Source of the DNA: Bacteroidales bacterium
GTDB lineage: Bacteria > Bacteroidota > Bacteroidia > Bacteroidales > UBA12077
Length of the DNA: 64,000 bases
Direction of reading: 5' to 3'
NCBI GenBank assembly: GCA_013138975.1
Contig: WTBR01000031.1
Location: 1-64,000 of the forward strand
Shown here: one piece after another, positions 9,001 to 17,479 of the stretch
How positions within the stretch are numbered: the first letter of the stretch is position 1
Layout: every line of letters begins with the position of its first letter
The notes under the pieces: model-generated
Databases searched by the model: none
Seen by the model: only the letters and a program-made list of their open reading frames with translations
What the model was told of the DNA's origin: nothing
Position numbers and translations under genes: made by a program

Positions 9001-9105
9001 AATAAAAATATACTATCAGCAGCTTTTACATGCGAATTAAACATAGACGAAAACTATATTTATAAAGCTGATGGTGATGGAGGACTTGAAGTTTATGAAA
9101 AATAA
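9001..9105 (+). pseudogene. fossil 3' end of the LVIVD gene left by a tandem duplication
   Basis: Read in frame, this stretch encodes SAAFTCELNIDENYIYKADG and continues to a stop, matching the last 35 or so residues of the LVIVD protein at 7477-7580. It has no start. The downstream paralog begins at an ATG overlapping the fragment by 11 bases, just as the intact gene pair overlaps by 14. The fragment therefore marks the boundary of a duplication that copied the LVIVD tail together with the membrane gene. Confidence 0.85.
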
Positions 9106-10434
9106 TATAAAAGAAAAATCAAAAAAAGGCAATTTTCCTATAGTGATTGTCCCAACAATTGTTATAGTTGCAATTTTAGTCATATTTATAATATACATTT
9201 TATTTCCAAGAGAAGTTAATTTTATACCTTATAGCCCAAGTATAACAATTTCAGCAGATAGTCTGAAAGGAGATACTTGCATTATACAAAAAATAGATTC
9301 CCTAATTTTTGAATTAAAAAACACTCAAAACGAGTTTGCTTTATCAAAAGATTCATTTTTAAGCATTAGCCACCTTAATGGATTTTATGCAATCCTAATT
9401 GCATTTATAACCCTAATAATTGCTTTTTTTGGTTTTATTAGTTGGAATAAAATAAATAAAATTGAGGACGATATAGAAGTAAAAATGAGTCCAATTGAAG
9501 TGCTAAATGAAAATTATAAGATTATCAAAAAAGATGTAGAATATTTAAAAGAAAAAAGAGATTTAGCTCAATGGGTAGAGAAAAAAATAGAAAACGATAA
9601 AAGTTTTATTACAGATAATGGCTTTATAACAACAAGCGAAGATAGAATTAATGAAGAAAAGATTATAAATTGTGTTTCAGAAACCAACAAAGACAATATA
9701 TGGTTAAAATTGTTTTATGCGAAAAATAAATTATATGAGTCCAAACATGAAGAAGTTTATAAAATATACAAGCTCATAGAAATTGAAATTCCTATAATTA
9801 AAAATAGTTTTTTACCTACCCAATTCTATCATTTATATGGTCAATTATTTTGGGAGTATTATAAAAAAGAAAAAGAGAGATTTTATGATACAGATGATGG
9901 ACTATTTGGCAACTGGGAAGAATGGAGAAAAAAAAGTTGGTTAATATTAAGAATGAGAAAGAGTCAGAAATTACCCCAGATAAAATTTTATATGACTCAT
10001 TGTACTATTATAATAAAGTACTCGATTTCAAAGCTACAAAAGAGGCAATTGATACGCTAGACAATTTAGTTTCGATTAGAACAGAGTTAGCAAAATTTGG
10101 TATTAATGTAGAAGACAATTTAAGAATATCAAAAGATTATCTCGAAATAATAGATGAAAAAAATAAATATCCATTTATTACGAATTGGGATTTAAGCAGG
10201 GTTCTTTTTTATAAGAATAAGGACAATAACAGAGAAAGAGTTGAACATAACTTACAGTTGGCATCTCAAAAAATACGCAATGAAACGCCAAAGATGCAAC
10301 GCTTTTTTATAAAAAATTTAAGAACCGAACTCGTAGAAAAAGAATTTCCATATAGTTCTGAATTAATAAAAGAAATAGAACTGGTTATTAATGAAAAGCA
10401 AGAGTCTTTTTATGAATTAAAAGATAGAGATTAA
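9095..10434 (+). CDS. paralog of the two-helix membrane protein, frameshifted at an A8 run
   Basis: The first frame (to 10060) and a second frame (from about 9922) together align with the whole upstream paralog. The switch falls at eight A in a row (9928-9935); a -1 shift restores a product of about 446 residues. The start is taken at 9095 by analogy with the upstream gene; an ATG at 9071 belongs to the duplicated LVIVD tail. Two membrane helices (about residues 18-40 and 90-110) and the NWDLSRVLFY motif are conserved, while the CxC-containing insertion is missing. The shift may be a read error, a true mutation, or slippage on A_AAA_AAA. Confidence 0.65.
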
Positions 10435-10436
10435 AA

Positions 10437-11996
10437 ATGACGCAACAAAACTACATAACAGCAATTTACGATATAGCCAACCCATGCAACTACCGCTGTG
10501 TATATTGTCGCAACGATTGGGATGTGGAAGAAAATAGAGAATTCCCACCTTTTGAAGATGTCAAACGAATGCTTGATACTTTTGCAGAGTATGGTTTTAA
10601 ACGAATAATTTATACCGGGGGCGAGTTTTTTATTATACCTTATTGGAAAGAAATTCTTGAATACGCTAGCTCTTTAAAATTCGATAATTGGGTAATCTCA
10701 AATGGCTATTCTATACCCATTAACGAAGTAGAATTCTTAGAAAAACACATAAGCCGTATCAATGTTTCGTTTCATGCACCTACCCCAAATCTGTATAATG
10801 AAATAATGGGAACACCTGCCGATAATTGTTTTTCTATTGCCATTAAAAAACTTAAAACCGTAAGTGCAGGGAAAATCAAAGTCGGTATTTTTTACTCACC
10901 TTTGCGTGAGAACTATCGTCTGTTTTATAAAACAATTGAAACCCTGCATAAAAAAGGGGTTAAAATTTGCGATGTTAATCTAAATCGCATTCTGCCGGCT
11001 AAACACAATAGCGAATACTTAACCAAGAGTAAGCCCTTAAGTATATTTGAACATAAAAAACTCATTGAGCAATTAATAGCAATAAATAAAGATTTAAACA
11101 TAACAGCTTATTCAGAAGCTTATCCGGTTTGTTTCCTAAACACATTTATAGCAGATATAAAACAAATTGAAAACATTAACAGGCCATGTATAGCAGGGCA
11201 TAAAGCACTAGCATTTAATGCCGATGGTTCCTTGAAACTTTGTCCGGCAACAGGTTTTAAAATATCCAAGGATGTAAGAGATAAAAGTGTGGCTGAAATA
11301 TTAGAAAATGAAACTTTTAAAGATTTCCATTCCAATAAATGGCAACACGAAAAATGTAAGCAATGCAAACATTTTGCAATATGTTACGGAGGTTGCTATT
11401 CATCGGCAGGCGAACTGTTTTCGTCAGATACATTAATTCCGGATGATGAGCTAACACTAAAAGAGGGAATAGATGGGGCGTTTTTTGATGCGCTGATTAA
11501 TTTATACAAACCGTTTCTTTCCACTTCATTCAAAAAAGCACCGTTAAAATATACTGTATTCAGTAAAAAATATCCCTACCCTATTGGGCTACTTGCCTTA
11601 AATAAAACCAAATCGAATGCGCGTTTTTTCGAAATAGCTTTAATACCACAAGTAAAAGGCAATTGTTATGCCTTTTATGCTATTCAGAAATTCCTGCAAA
11701 AACATCCTTTACCTAAAATCGGTTGGACAGTACACAAAGCAAATATTCCGTCAATTCTCCTTTTGCAAAAATTACATGGTGGATTTATGGAAAGTACTGT
11801 TCGTAATAAAAAACGCATTGAAGCAGAAGGTTTTTTTAGAAATGGTGGCGAAGTACCTGTAAGTATGAAAAATGCACTTGAAGAGCTTATTCCACAAGCA
11901 AAAATAAAATTTGAACAGTGGGAGATTGAGTATCAGGCAAGAGAAGCAGAACAGAATAATTTAACGAATATTTTAGAAAGTTATGAAAATAATTGA
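10437..11996 (+). CDS. radical SAM/SPASM enzyme with GNAT-like C-terminal domain
   Basis: The 519-residue protein carries the motif CNYRCVYC at residues 17-24 and the TGGE motif (YTGGEFF). The SPASM-type Cys follow: CIAGHKALAFNADG, LKLCPATG, then KCKQCKHFAICYGGC. After about residue 360 comes a domain resembling GNAT acyltransferases: a beta strand with FEIALIPQVKGN, a helix, then GWTVHKANIPSILLLQKLHG, like the GNAT segment that ends in a conserved Leu-Gly. The gene begins 2 bases after the frameshifted membrane gene and overlaps the next by 14. It probably installs a modification on a peptide or small molecule; the fusion suggests two successive steps. The substrate is not known. Confidence 0.75.
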   Translation: MTQQNYITAIYDIANPCNYRCVYCRNDWDVEENREFPPFEDVKRMLDTFAEYGFKRIIYTGGEFFIIPYWKEILEYASSLKFDNWVISNGYSIPINEVEFLEKHISRINVSFHAPTPNLYNEIMGTPADNCFSIAIKKLKTVSAGKIKVGIFYSPLRENYRLFYKTIETLHKKGVKICDVNLNRILPAKHNSEYLTKSKPLSIFEHKKLIEQLIAINKDLNITAYSEAYPVCFLNTFIADIKQIENINRPCIAGHKALAFNADGSLKLCPATGFKISKDVRDKSVAEILENETFKDFHSNKWQHEKCKQCKHFAICYGGCYSSAGELFSSDTLIPDDELTLKEGIDGAFFDALINLYKPFLSTSFKKAPLKYTVFSKKYPYPIGLLALNKTKSNARFFEIALIPQVKGNCYAFYAIQKFLQKHPLPKIGWTVHKANIPSILLLQKLHGGFMESTVRNKKRIEAEGFFRNGGEVPVSMKNALEELIPQAKIKFEQWEIEYQAREAEQNNLTNILESYENN

Positions 11997-12780
11997 TTGT
12001 CATTGTCACATACATAAACCTGAATGGGTTGAGGCAAACGATGGGAAAGATTTTGTAATTAACAAATACAATTTAAGCGTTGATGAAAATACCATACTGG
12101 CAAATATGGAAGAGGCAGGAATTAGCCAAACTATTATTTTCCCGTTTGCATCTTCCATTTTAGATCTCGAAAAAGCCAATCAATATACTATTGATATTTC
12201 AAAAAGATATTCAGATAAACTTATTCCGTTTACGGTTATCGACAATAAACCTGAGTATTGGTACGAGCAAGGATGCAGAGGTTTTAAAGAGCACACTTAT
12301 GGACAAAGAATTCAGAAAGACAGCAAAGGGAATGACATATACTCTCAGAAGTTTAAGCAGTCGTATAAATTCTTAGAAAAGAATAAGCTTCCATTGTTGC
12401 TACATGCCGGTAATAATCGTGTAGAACGTATAATCGACGATTTATTACACGATACTCCAAACCTAATCATTATTTTGGCACATTTAGGAGCCGATTTTCC
12501 TGAAAACAATAATTACATGCCGCATGAAGAACAAGTATATTCAACATTGGAAAAACTTAAGGATTTTGGTAATGTGTATTTTGATATTTCAGCAGTAACT
12601 GAAGGTGTTATTATAAAGGAAGCTATAAATATTGTAGGGGACAAACGCATTCTTTTTGGAGCTGATTCCCCGATAGAATCACCGCTAAAAACCCGTTTGC
12701 GTTTGCAAAGTCTTGGCTTATCCGAAAGTACACTTGAAAATATATTCTATAATAATATCAACAACATTTTAGAATTATAA
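11983..12780 (+). CDS. amidohydrolase-2 family metal-dependent hydrolase
   Basis: The 265-residue TIM-barrel protein starts with the metal motif DCHCHIH (His7 and His9). It continues with LLLHAGNN, the strand ILAHLGADFP and the late Asp in FGADSP, the usual ligands of the amidohydrolase-2 group (hydrolases and decarboxylases such as ACMSD and 4-oxalomesaconate hydratase). It overlaps the radical SAM gene by 14 bases and is followed after 3 bases by a methyltransferase. A tailoring or detoxifying role within the cluster is inferred. Confidence 0.8.
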   Translation: MKIIDCHCHIHKPEWVEANDGKDFVINKYNLSVDENTILANMEEAGISQTIIFPFASSILDLEKANQYTIDISKRYSDKLIPFTVIDNKPEYWYEQGCRGFKEHTYGQRIQKDSKGNDIYSQKFKQSYKFLEKNKLPLLLHAGNNRVERIIDDLLHDTPNLIIILAHLGADFPENNNYMPHEEQVYSTLEKLKDFGNVYFDISAVTEGVIIKEAINIVGDKRILFGADSPIESPLKTRLRLQSLGLSESTLENIFYNNINNILEL

Positions 12781-12783
12781 ACG

Positions 12784-13614
12784 ATGCCAAAAGGTAGATT
12801 CATATACGACCAACGCCCTGCCAAATTACAGGAATTAGAGAGATTGATAAAACTCAATGAATTGTACCGTCCATTGATGCAAGAACTTTTCCAAAATCAT
12901 TTTTCACATCATCATAAAACAACATTTGATATAATTGATATTGGGGCAGGTACAGGTCATTGTACCATCGATTTAAAAAAAATATTTCCGAATGCAGAAG
13001 TAACATATTTCGATTTATCGCCCACCTTGATGGAATACGCTAAAAACATTGCAGAAAAAGAGAAGAGCGAATTAACATATATACTAGGCGACTTCGCAAA
13101 ATTTGAATTCGCAAAAAAGTACGATTTCATTTTTTCTCGTTTTGCATTAAAGCACATATACAATCCGGAAACAGCCATTAAGAAAATGGTTGACCTGTTA
13201 AAACCAAATGGCACAATATTAATAATGGATAAAGATGTATCTGCAAACATCTGGTATCCGGTATTTCCCTTGTATAAAACAAAATATATGCAAGCACTTA
13301 ACGAATATAATGCTAAACCGGAACGTGGAGGAAACTCGTTTGTAGGCCGCAGAATTAAGTATATGCTTGCAAAATATGGTATTTCAAATATTTCGACCAC
13401 TCTAAATGCAATAGATTTAACAAGCGAACAAAACACCGAACATCAAAAGCTTTACACAGAAGTATATTTCAACTTGTTACCTGAACTTGTGGCAGAAGGT
13501 TTAATATCGCAACATGAAGCAGAGCATGATTTAAAAAGATTGACCGATTTTTTTAATGCCGGAGGTAATCTGTCTGTAATATTTGATTTTATAACAAAGG
13601 GAAGTAAAATATGA
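12784..13614 (+). CDS. class I SAM-dependent methyltransferase
   Basis: The 276-residue protein has motif I as IIDIGAGTGHC (about residues 48-58), an acidic end of strand 2 (VTYFDLSP), and the motif order of the UbiE/Methyltransf_25 type (FIFSRFALKHI, LLKPNGTILIMD). It overlaps the next gene by 4 bases (ATGA), so the two are probably translationally coupled. The methyl acceptor cannot be told. Confidence 0.8.
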   Translation: MPKGRFIYDQRPAKLQELERLIKLNELYRPLMQELFQNHFSHHHKTTFDIIDIGAGTGHCTIDLKKIFPNAEVTYFDLSPTLMEYAKNIAEKEKSELTYILGDFAKFEFAKKYDFIFSRFALKHIYNPETAIKKMVDLLKPNGTILIMDKDVSANIWYPVFPLYKTKYMQALNEYNAKPERGGNSFVGRRIKYMLAKYGISNISTTLNAIDLTSEQNTEHQKLYTEVYFNLLPELVAEGLISQHEAEHDLKRLTDFFNAGGNLSVIFDFITKGSKI

Positions 13615-14405
13615 GTGCCTTAATTAAAACAATTATTTCGCTACGCAATATGATAGCAGAAATGAATAAAAAAGAGCTTGAAATAAAACGCATTAGCAAA
13701 ACAGCAAGCTTATTAGTATTAAGCGGACTGTCACCTAATTCAATTCCTACAGATATAACTTCACGCATAATTAAAGAACAACAAGCAGATGGGGGCTGGA
13801 AAAATATAGTTGAAACTTTTTGGTGTGTAGTGTTACTAAAATTTACAGATGAAAAAAAATACGATGAAAGCATAAATAGAGGTATTAGGTTTATTGAAAG
13901 TAATGAAACAAAAACAGGACTTTGGGGTCGATCAAATCGTGATATGCAAAGAATACCGGTTAGTGGTGTTCTTTTGTGGTTGTTACCCGAACTTGCCACA
14001 GAGCAACGCTTAATTGCACTGGAAAAACTGTGGAAAAGTGAGCAAAACTCAATTGTATATAAAGCAGGATATACCTTACTTGCTTTTAATCAAAATAATT
14101 ATATCCCCACTGACCAAAGTTTAATACCATCAACTTGTCAATGGCTCGCTGAAAACCAAAGAGAAGACGGTGGATTTGCCCCTTGGATTGATCATCCGGT
14201 TGATGCCGATGTTTTTTGTACAGCAATAGCATCTATCGGTCTGTTTCAATATCAGGAGCATATTGCAAAAGGAGTGTTACAAAAAAGTAACAAATGGCTA
14301 ATTACTAACCGACTTAAAACAGGTATCTGGAAATATCACGAAATTGAAGACGGAGCTTCGTGGGGGTTGTATGCACTTTCACTACTACAAACTAACAACA
14401 AATGA
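13611..14405 (+). CDS. squalene-cyclase/prenyltransferase-type alpha-toroid repeat protein
   Basis: The 264-residue protein is built of QW-like repeats: QQADGGW (about residues 57-63), ETKTGLWG, NQREDGGFAPW (about 181-191) and RLKTGIWKYH. This is the signature of the alpha/alpha barrel shared by terpene cyclases and prenyltransferases. A DADVFCTA stretch lies where cyclases carry DxDDTA, but the match is incomplete. At 264 residues it is about one barrel, half of a squalene-hopene cyclase. It may be a cyclase-like tailoring enzyme or a non-catalytic binder. It overlaps both neighbours by 4 bases. Confidence 0.65.
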   Translation: MSALIKTIISLRNMIAEMNKKELEIKRISKTASLLVLSGLSPNSIPTDITSRIIKEQQADGGWKNIVETFWCVVLLKFTDEKKYDESINRGIRFIESNETKTGLWGRSNRDMQRIPVSGVLLWLLPELATEQRLIALEKLWKSEQNSIVYKAGYTLLAFNQNNYIPTDQSLIPSTCQWLAENQREDGGFAPWIDHPVDADVFCTAIASIGLFQYQEHIAKGVLQKSNKWLITNRLKTGIWKYHEIEDGASWGLYALSLLQTNNK

Positions 14406-15706
14406 AGAAAGTACTACTAATATATCCTAAACCAGACGAGATAAAAAAATTTAGGTTCAGTTATTCTTTAAATCTTCTTTATGCAGCCTCAATTCTCAGA
14501 AACGAAGGCTATACACCTATTGCCTATTTGGATTTTGCGCTTGAGAATATATCAACCTTAAGGTTGCGTGAATACTTAGAGGAAACAGATATTGTGATAT
14601 TAGAAAGAGACACGTTCCCACTGCGGCGCTCAACAAACATAAGTCATTGTACGAATTTAGCTCATTTAATAAAGACTGAATACCCCACAAAATTACTTAT
14701 TGGTATTGGTAATGACTTTGCAATGAATTTTGAGGAGGAAAAGTATTTTGATTTTATTTTTGCAGATTCATTTGAAGATAAAATAAGTGGGGTAATAACT
14801 CATTTATTAAATGGTGAAAAGGTTGAAAAGGAATCGCCTACTTATATAAAATCTACTCAATATAAAAAAATCCCATATCCCGACAGGTCTTTATTATCAG
14901 ACTATATTGAACATGGCGGATCATTAAAAGATGAGCCAAAATTAGCTAAATCAGCATTAATACGCACATCCACCGGTTGTCCGTATTCCTGTACTTTTTG
15001 TCAACGAAAAGGTTGGTATCCAAAAACGCTTTCTCATTCACCTGAATATGTTTTAAATGAATTCAGACAGCTTTCTGATAATAAATATAAAAACATCTGG
15101 ATTTCAGATGATAATTTTACGGCAGATTTAAAACGGGCGAAAGCAATTCTGTCTGGCTTAACTGAAAATAAGCTAAGTCAAGATATGAAAATTGCATTGA
15201 GTAGTTCTGTCAATATAGATTTTGAGTTTCTTAGATTGGCAAAGGATGCGAATGTTTCAATAATAAGTTTTGGTATCGAAAGTGGCGAAGATGAAATATT
15301 AGCTTTTTACAAAAAGAAAATTGACTTGTCCAAAGTTAAAGAGCTTATTGAATATGCCGATTCGATTGGATTATATACTGTTGGCAATTTTATTGTTGGT
15401 GCACCTATGGAAAGTGAAAAATCAATAGCTAAAACAACAGATTTTTTAATGACCACACCTTTTGATAGAGTAAATATTAAGTTATTAGACTATATGCAAG
15501 GCTCGATATTATATGATAAATTACCGGAAAAAATGAAACAAGAAAAGCGTCATATATTTGCTTGCAAAGAAAATGGACTTAATAACTATTCGCTTGCAGA
15601 ATTAAAAGAAATTTCAAACAATATTTCTATAGCTTTTAATAAAAGTAAAAAGGGGTTGATTGCAAAGAAAAATAAGCTATTTGGGCAACCTTATTATATG
15701 TCATAA
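14402..15706 (+). CDS. B12-binding-type radical SAM enzyme
   Basis: The 434-residue protein has an N-terminal Rossmann-like half resembling cobalamin-binding domains (LLIYPKPDE, LLYAASILRNEGY). The radical SAM motif CPYSCTFC follows at residues 193-200, with the downstream WISDDNFT and GIESGEDEIL strands typical of the BchE/MiaB-like class B family. Members perform C- or P-methylation and ring chemistry on peptides and small molecules. The N-terminal half lacks an obvious DxHxxG cobalamin motif, so B12 use is uncertain. It is the last gene of the tightly packed series. Confidence 0.75.
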   Translation: MKKVLLIYPKPDEIKKFRFSYSLNLLYAASILRNEGYTPIAYLDFALENISTLRLREYLEETDIVILERDTFPLRRSTNISHCTNLAHLIKTEYPTKLLIGIGNDFAMNFEEEKYFDFIFADSFEDKISGVITHLLNGEKVEKESPTYIKSTQYKKIPYPDRSLLSDYIEHGGSLKDEPKLAKSALIRTSTGCPYSCTFCQRKGWYPKTLSHSPEYVLNEFRQLSDNKYKNIWISDDNFTADLKRAKAILSGLTENKLSQDMKIALSSSVNIDFEFLRLAKDANVSIISFGIESGEDEILAFYKKKIDLSKVKELIEYADSIGLYTVGNFIVGAPMESEKSIAKTTDFLMTTPFDRVNIKLLDYMQGSILYDKLPEKMKQEKRHIFACKENGLNNYSLAELKEISNNISIAFNKSKKGLIAKKNKLFGQPYYMS

Positions 15707-16056
15707 TGTAAAAAGCAAATGAATTTATTGCGTATAAAGCAAAGTGTGTAGATTGGTAATAATCTAGCACATAACAATATAGCTAGACAGCATATTATAT
15801 AAACTCAAAGAAGCTAAGGCGGCAAATGTTTTCCGCTTTCTTTTTAATTGAATTGCTAAAACAATTTATATGCCGACAGAAAGTCATAAAGCATACAGGG
15901 GTTTTATTGTAATTAAACAAAATTGTGTTATCGTTAACTTTTAGGGGGAATACAGAAACGAGGCTAATTCCCTAACAGTTGCAAACCCTCAATACGTCTA
16001 TAACCAGACTAGAACAATTATTAAACTTTTAATATCAAATTTTCAGAAAATGTGGA
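15707..16056. other. intergenic stretch after the peptide cluster
   Basis: It contains an imperfect hairpin ending in AATCTAGCACATAAC (to 15776); its last nine bases, GCACATAAC, recur as one arm of the inverted repeat bounding the BtrH-like gene at 23-24 kb. A weak terminator lies at 15816-15845. No gene is visible. Confidence 0.45.
15816..15845 (+). terminator. probable weak terminator after the B12 radical SAM gene
   Basis: Imperfect stem AAGGCGGCAAA (15816-15826) with TTTTCCGCTTT (15829-15839), followed by CTTTTT. One mismatch and one wobble. Confidence 0.5.
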
Positions 16057-16779
16057 ATGAATGAACCAATAAAAATAGCCTATCATTTAATAAGCAAAAA
16101 GTACATTCATATTGACAATGCAGAGAATGGACTAGCTTGTAATTGTATCTGTAAGGAATGTAATGAAAGATTAGAAGCTATTCAAGGCAATGAAAGGATA
16201 AATCATTTTAGACATCACTCCAATATAAATTGTAAAGGTTCACCAGAATCTGCATTACATGAACTCGGCAAACAAATTTTAATAGATAATAAAGAAATCT
16301 CTATTCCGAAATATGGTAAAATTTCGTACTCCGATCCTATTGCTGAAAAACAATTTAAGTTAATTCGACCTGATGTATTAGCAAAAGTTGAAGGATTTTA
16401 CATATTATTTGAGATTTATGTAACCCATGCTATTGATACTGAAAAGGAACAAGTATTAATAGATGAGAAACTAAATAGCATTGAAATTGATTTACGAGGG
16501 GCAGAAAAATTAAAATATTCTGAAATTAAAAGGTTAGTACTAGATGAGATTAGTAATAAGCGTTTGATATTTTGGAATAACAAAGATGAAACAAAAAGCG
16601 TTTCTACTAATAATTTAAAAGAGCAGGAAACAACTATTTCCACAGGTGAAATGATTGCAAAAGTTATTATTGGAGTGTTTTTAGGAATTGGGGTAATAAA
16701 AGTTTGGAAATATTTAATAAATGGGAAATATAAAAAAAAGAAATACTATAAAAAGCCTAGAAATTATAGATTCAAATAA
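16057..16779 (+). CDS. CoiA-like zinc-finger/nuclease-type protein with C-terminal membrane helix
   Basis: The 240-residue protein begins with a Cys/His cluster (CNCICKEC, then INHFRHHS with a later Cys) of the kind seen at the N-terminus of competence CoiA-type proteins. A PD-(D/E)xK-like core follows: RPDVLAKV and FEIYVTH around residues 108-128. A membrane helix sits near residues 205-225 and the last 20 residues are very basic. Family assignment is by pattern only. It stands alone with its own terminator. A defence or DNA-uptake role is possible but not shown. Confidence 0.55.
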   Translation: MNEPIKIAYHLISKKYIHIDNAENGLACNCICKECNERLEAIQGNERINHFRHHSNINCKGSPESALHELGKQILIDNKEISIPKYGKISYSDPIAEKQFKLIRPDVLAKVEGFYILFEIYVTHAIDTEKEQVLIDEKLNSIEIDLRGAEKLKYSEIKRLVLDEISNKRLIFWNNKDETKSVSTNNLKEQETTISTGEMIAKVIIGVFLGIGVIKVWKYLINGKYKKKKYYKKPRNYRFK

Positions 16780-16808
16780 AAATGGCATCTAAATCCATTT
16801 TTATTTTT
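16778..16808 (+). terminator. rho-independent terminator
   Basis: Stem AAAAATGG (16778-16785) with CCATTTTT (16795-16802), followed by ATTTTT. It overlaps the stop codon of the CoiA-like gene. Confidence 0.65.
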
Positions 16809-17479
16809 AATTAAGTCTAGTAACTGTAAAATTAAAGGTGTTAGGGCTTCTTCCAGTTTTTCACGTTTTTTAATTAGTTCATTATATTATTAGTTATATT
16901 TTTCACAAGAAAAAAACAATATTTTGTAATTAATTGTAAATATTTCGATAAATAGTTATTAGATTTGTTCAAGAATAGTTCAAGTACATTATGAAATTAA
17001 AAAAGACATACATGCTGTATGTCTTTGGTTTTCTATAAGTTAATCAACATCTACAAAAAGTGTTTTACTGACCTAACAGGACAATTTAAATTAAGCTGCC
17101 TTTTCAAGGCGAATATTTATTCACAATAATTCAAGCCAAGGCCTTGCCTTTGGGCTAAAATTAACTACACTTATCAAGTTTCAAGCCCTGATTCGCATTT
17201 TTAATAAATATTAATAAGTACGATAAATAGATTATTATTTGTGAAGCAAAAAATCAGTAATTTAATCTATTAAAAAATAATTTTCATAATTCCATACGTA
17301 TATAAATTTTCATAAGACGGATATAGATCTACTTAAAATATTGAATTTTTAATTCCGATATTTCTACCTTGAGTTTTTCAATTTCATTTATAAAGAAAAT
17401 AATTTCTTTGTTTTTGATTAAAATGAACTCTAACATTTAATAAATTTTTAAACACTTTATTTAACCTAAAACAATTCTT
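16780..17479. other. intergenic stretch before the secreted C25 protease
   Basis: No gene recognised. There is a perfect hairpin at 17002-17026 (AAAGACATAC / GTATGTCTTT, 5-nt loop) without a good T run; it could be a terminator, the end of an unseen small RNA, or an operator. The rest is AT-rich and should hold the promoter of the downstream protease gene. Confidence 0.45.

Noticed and set aside
17002..17026. Perfect hairpin as a terminator
   Set aside because: No gene ends just before it and the T run is poor, so it is mentioned only as a hairpin.
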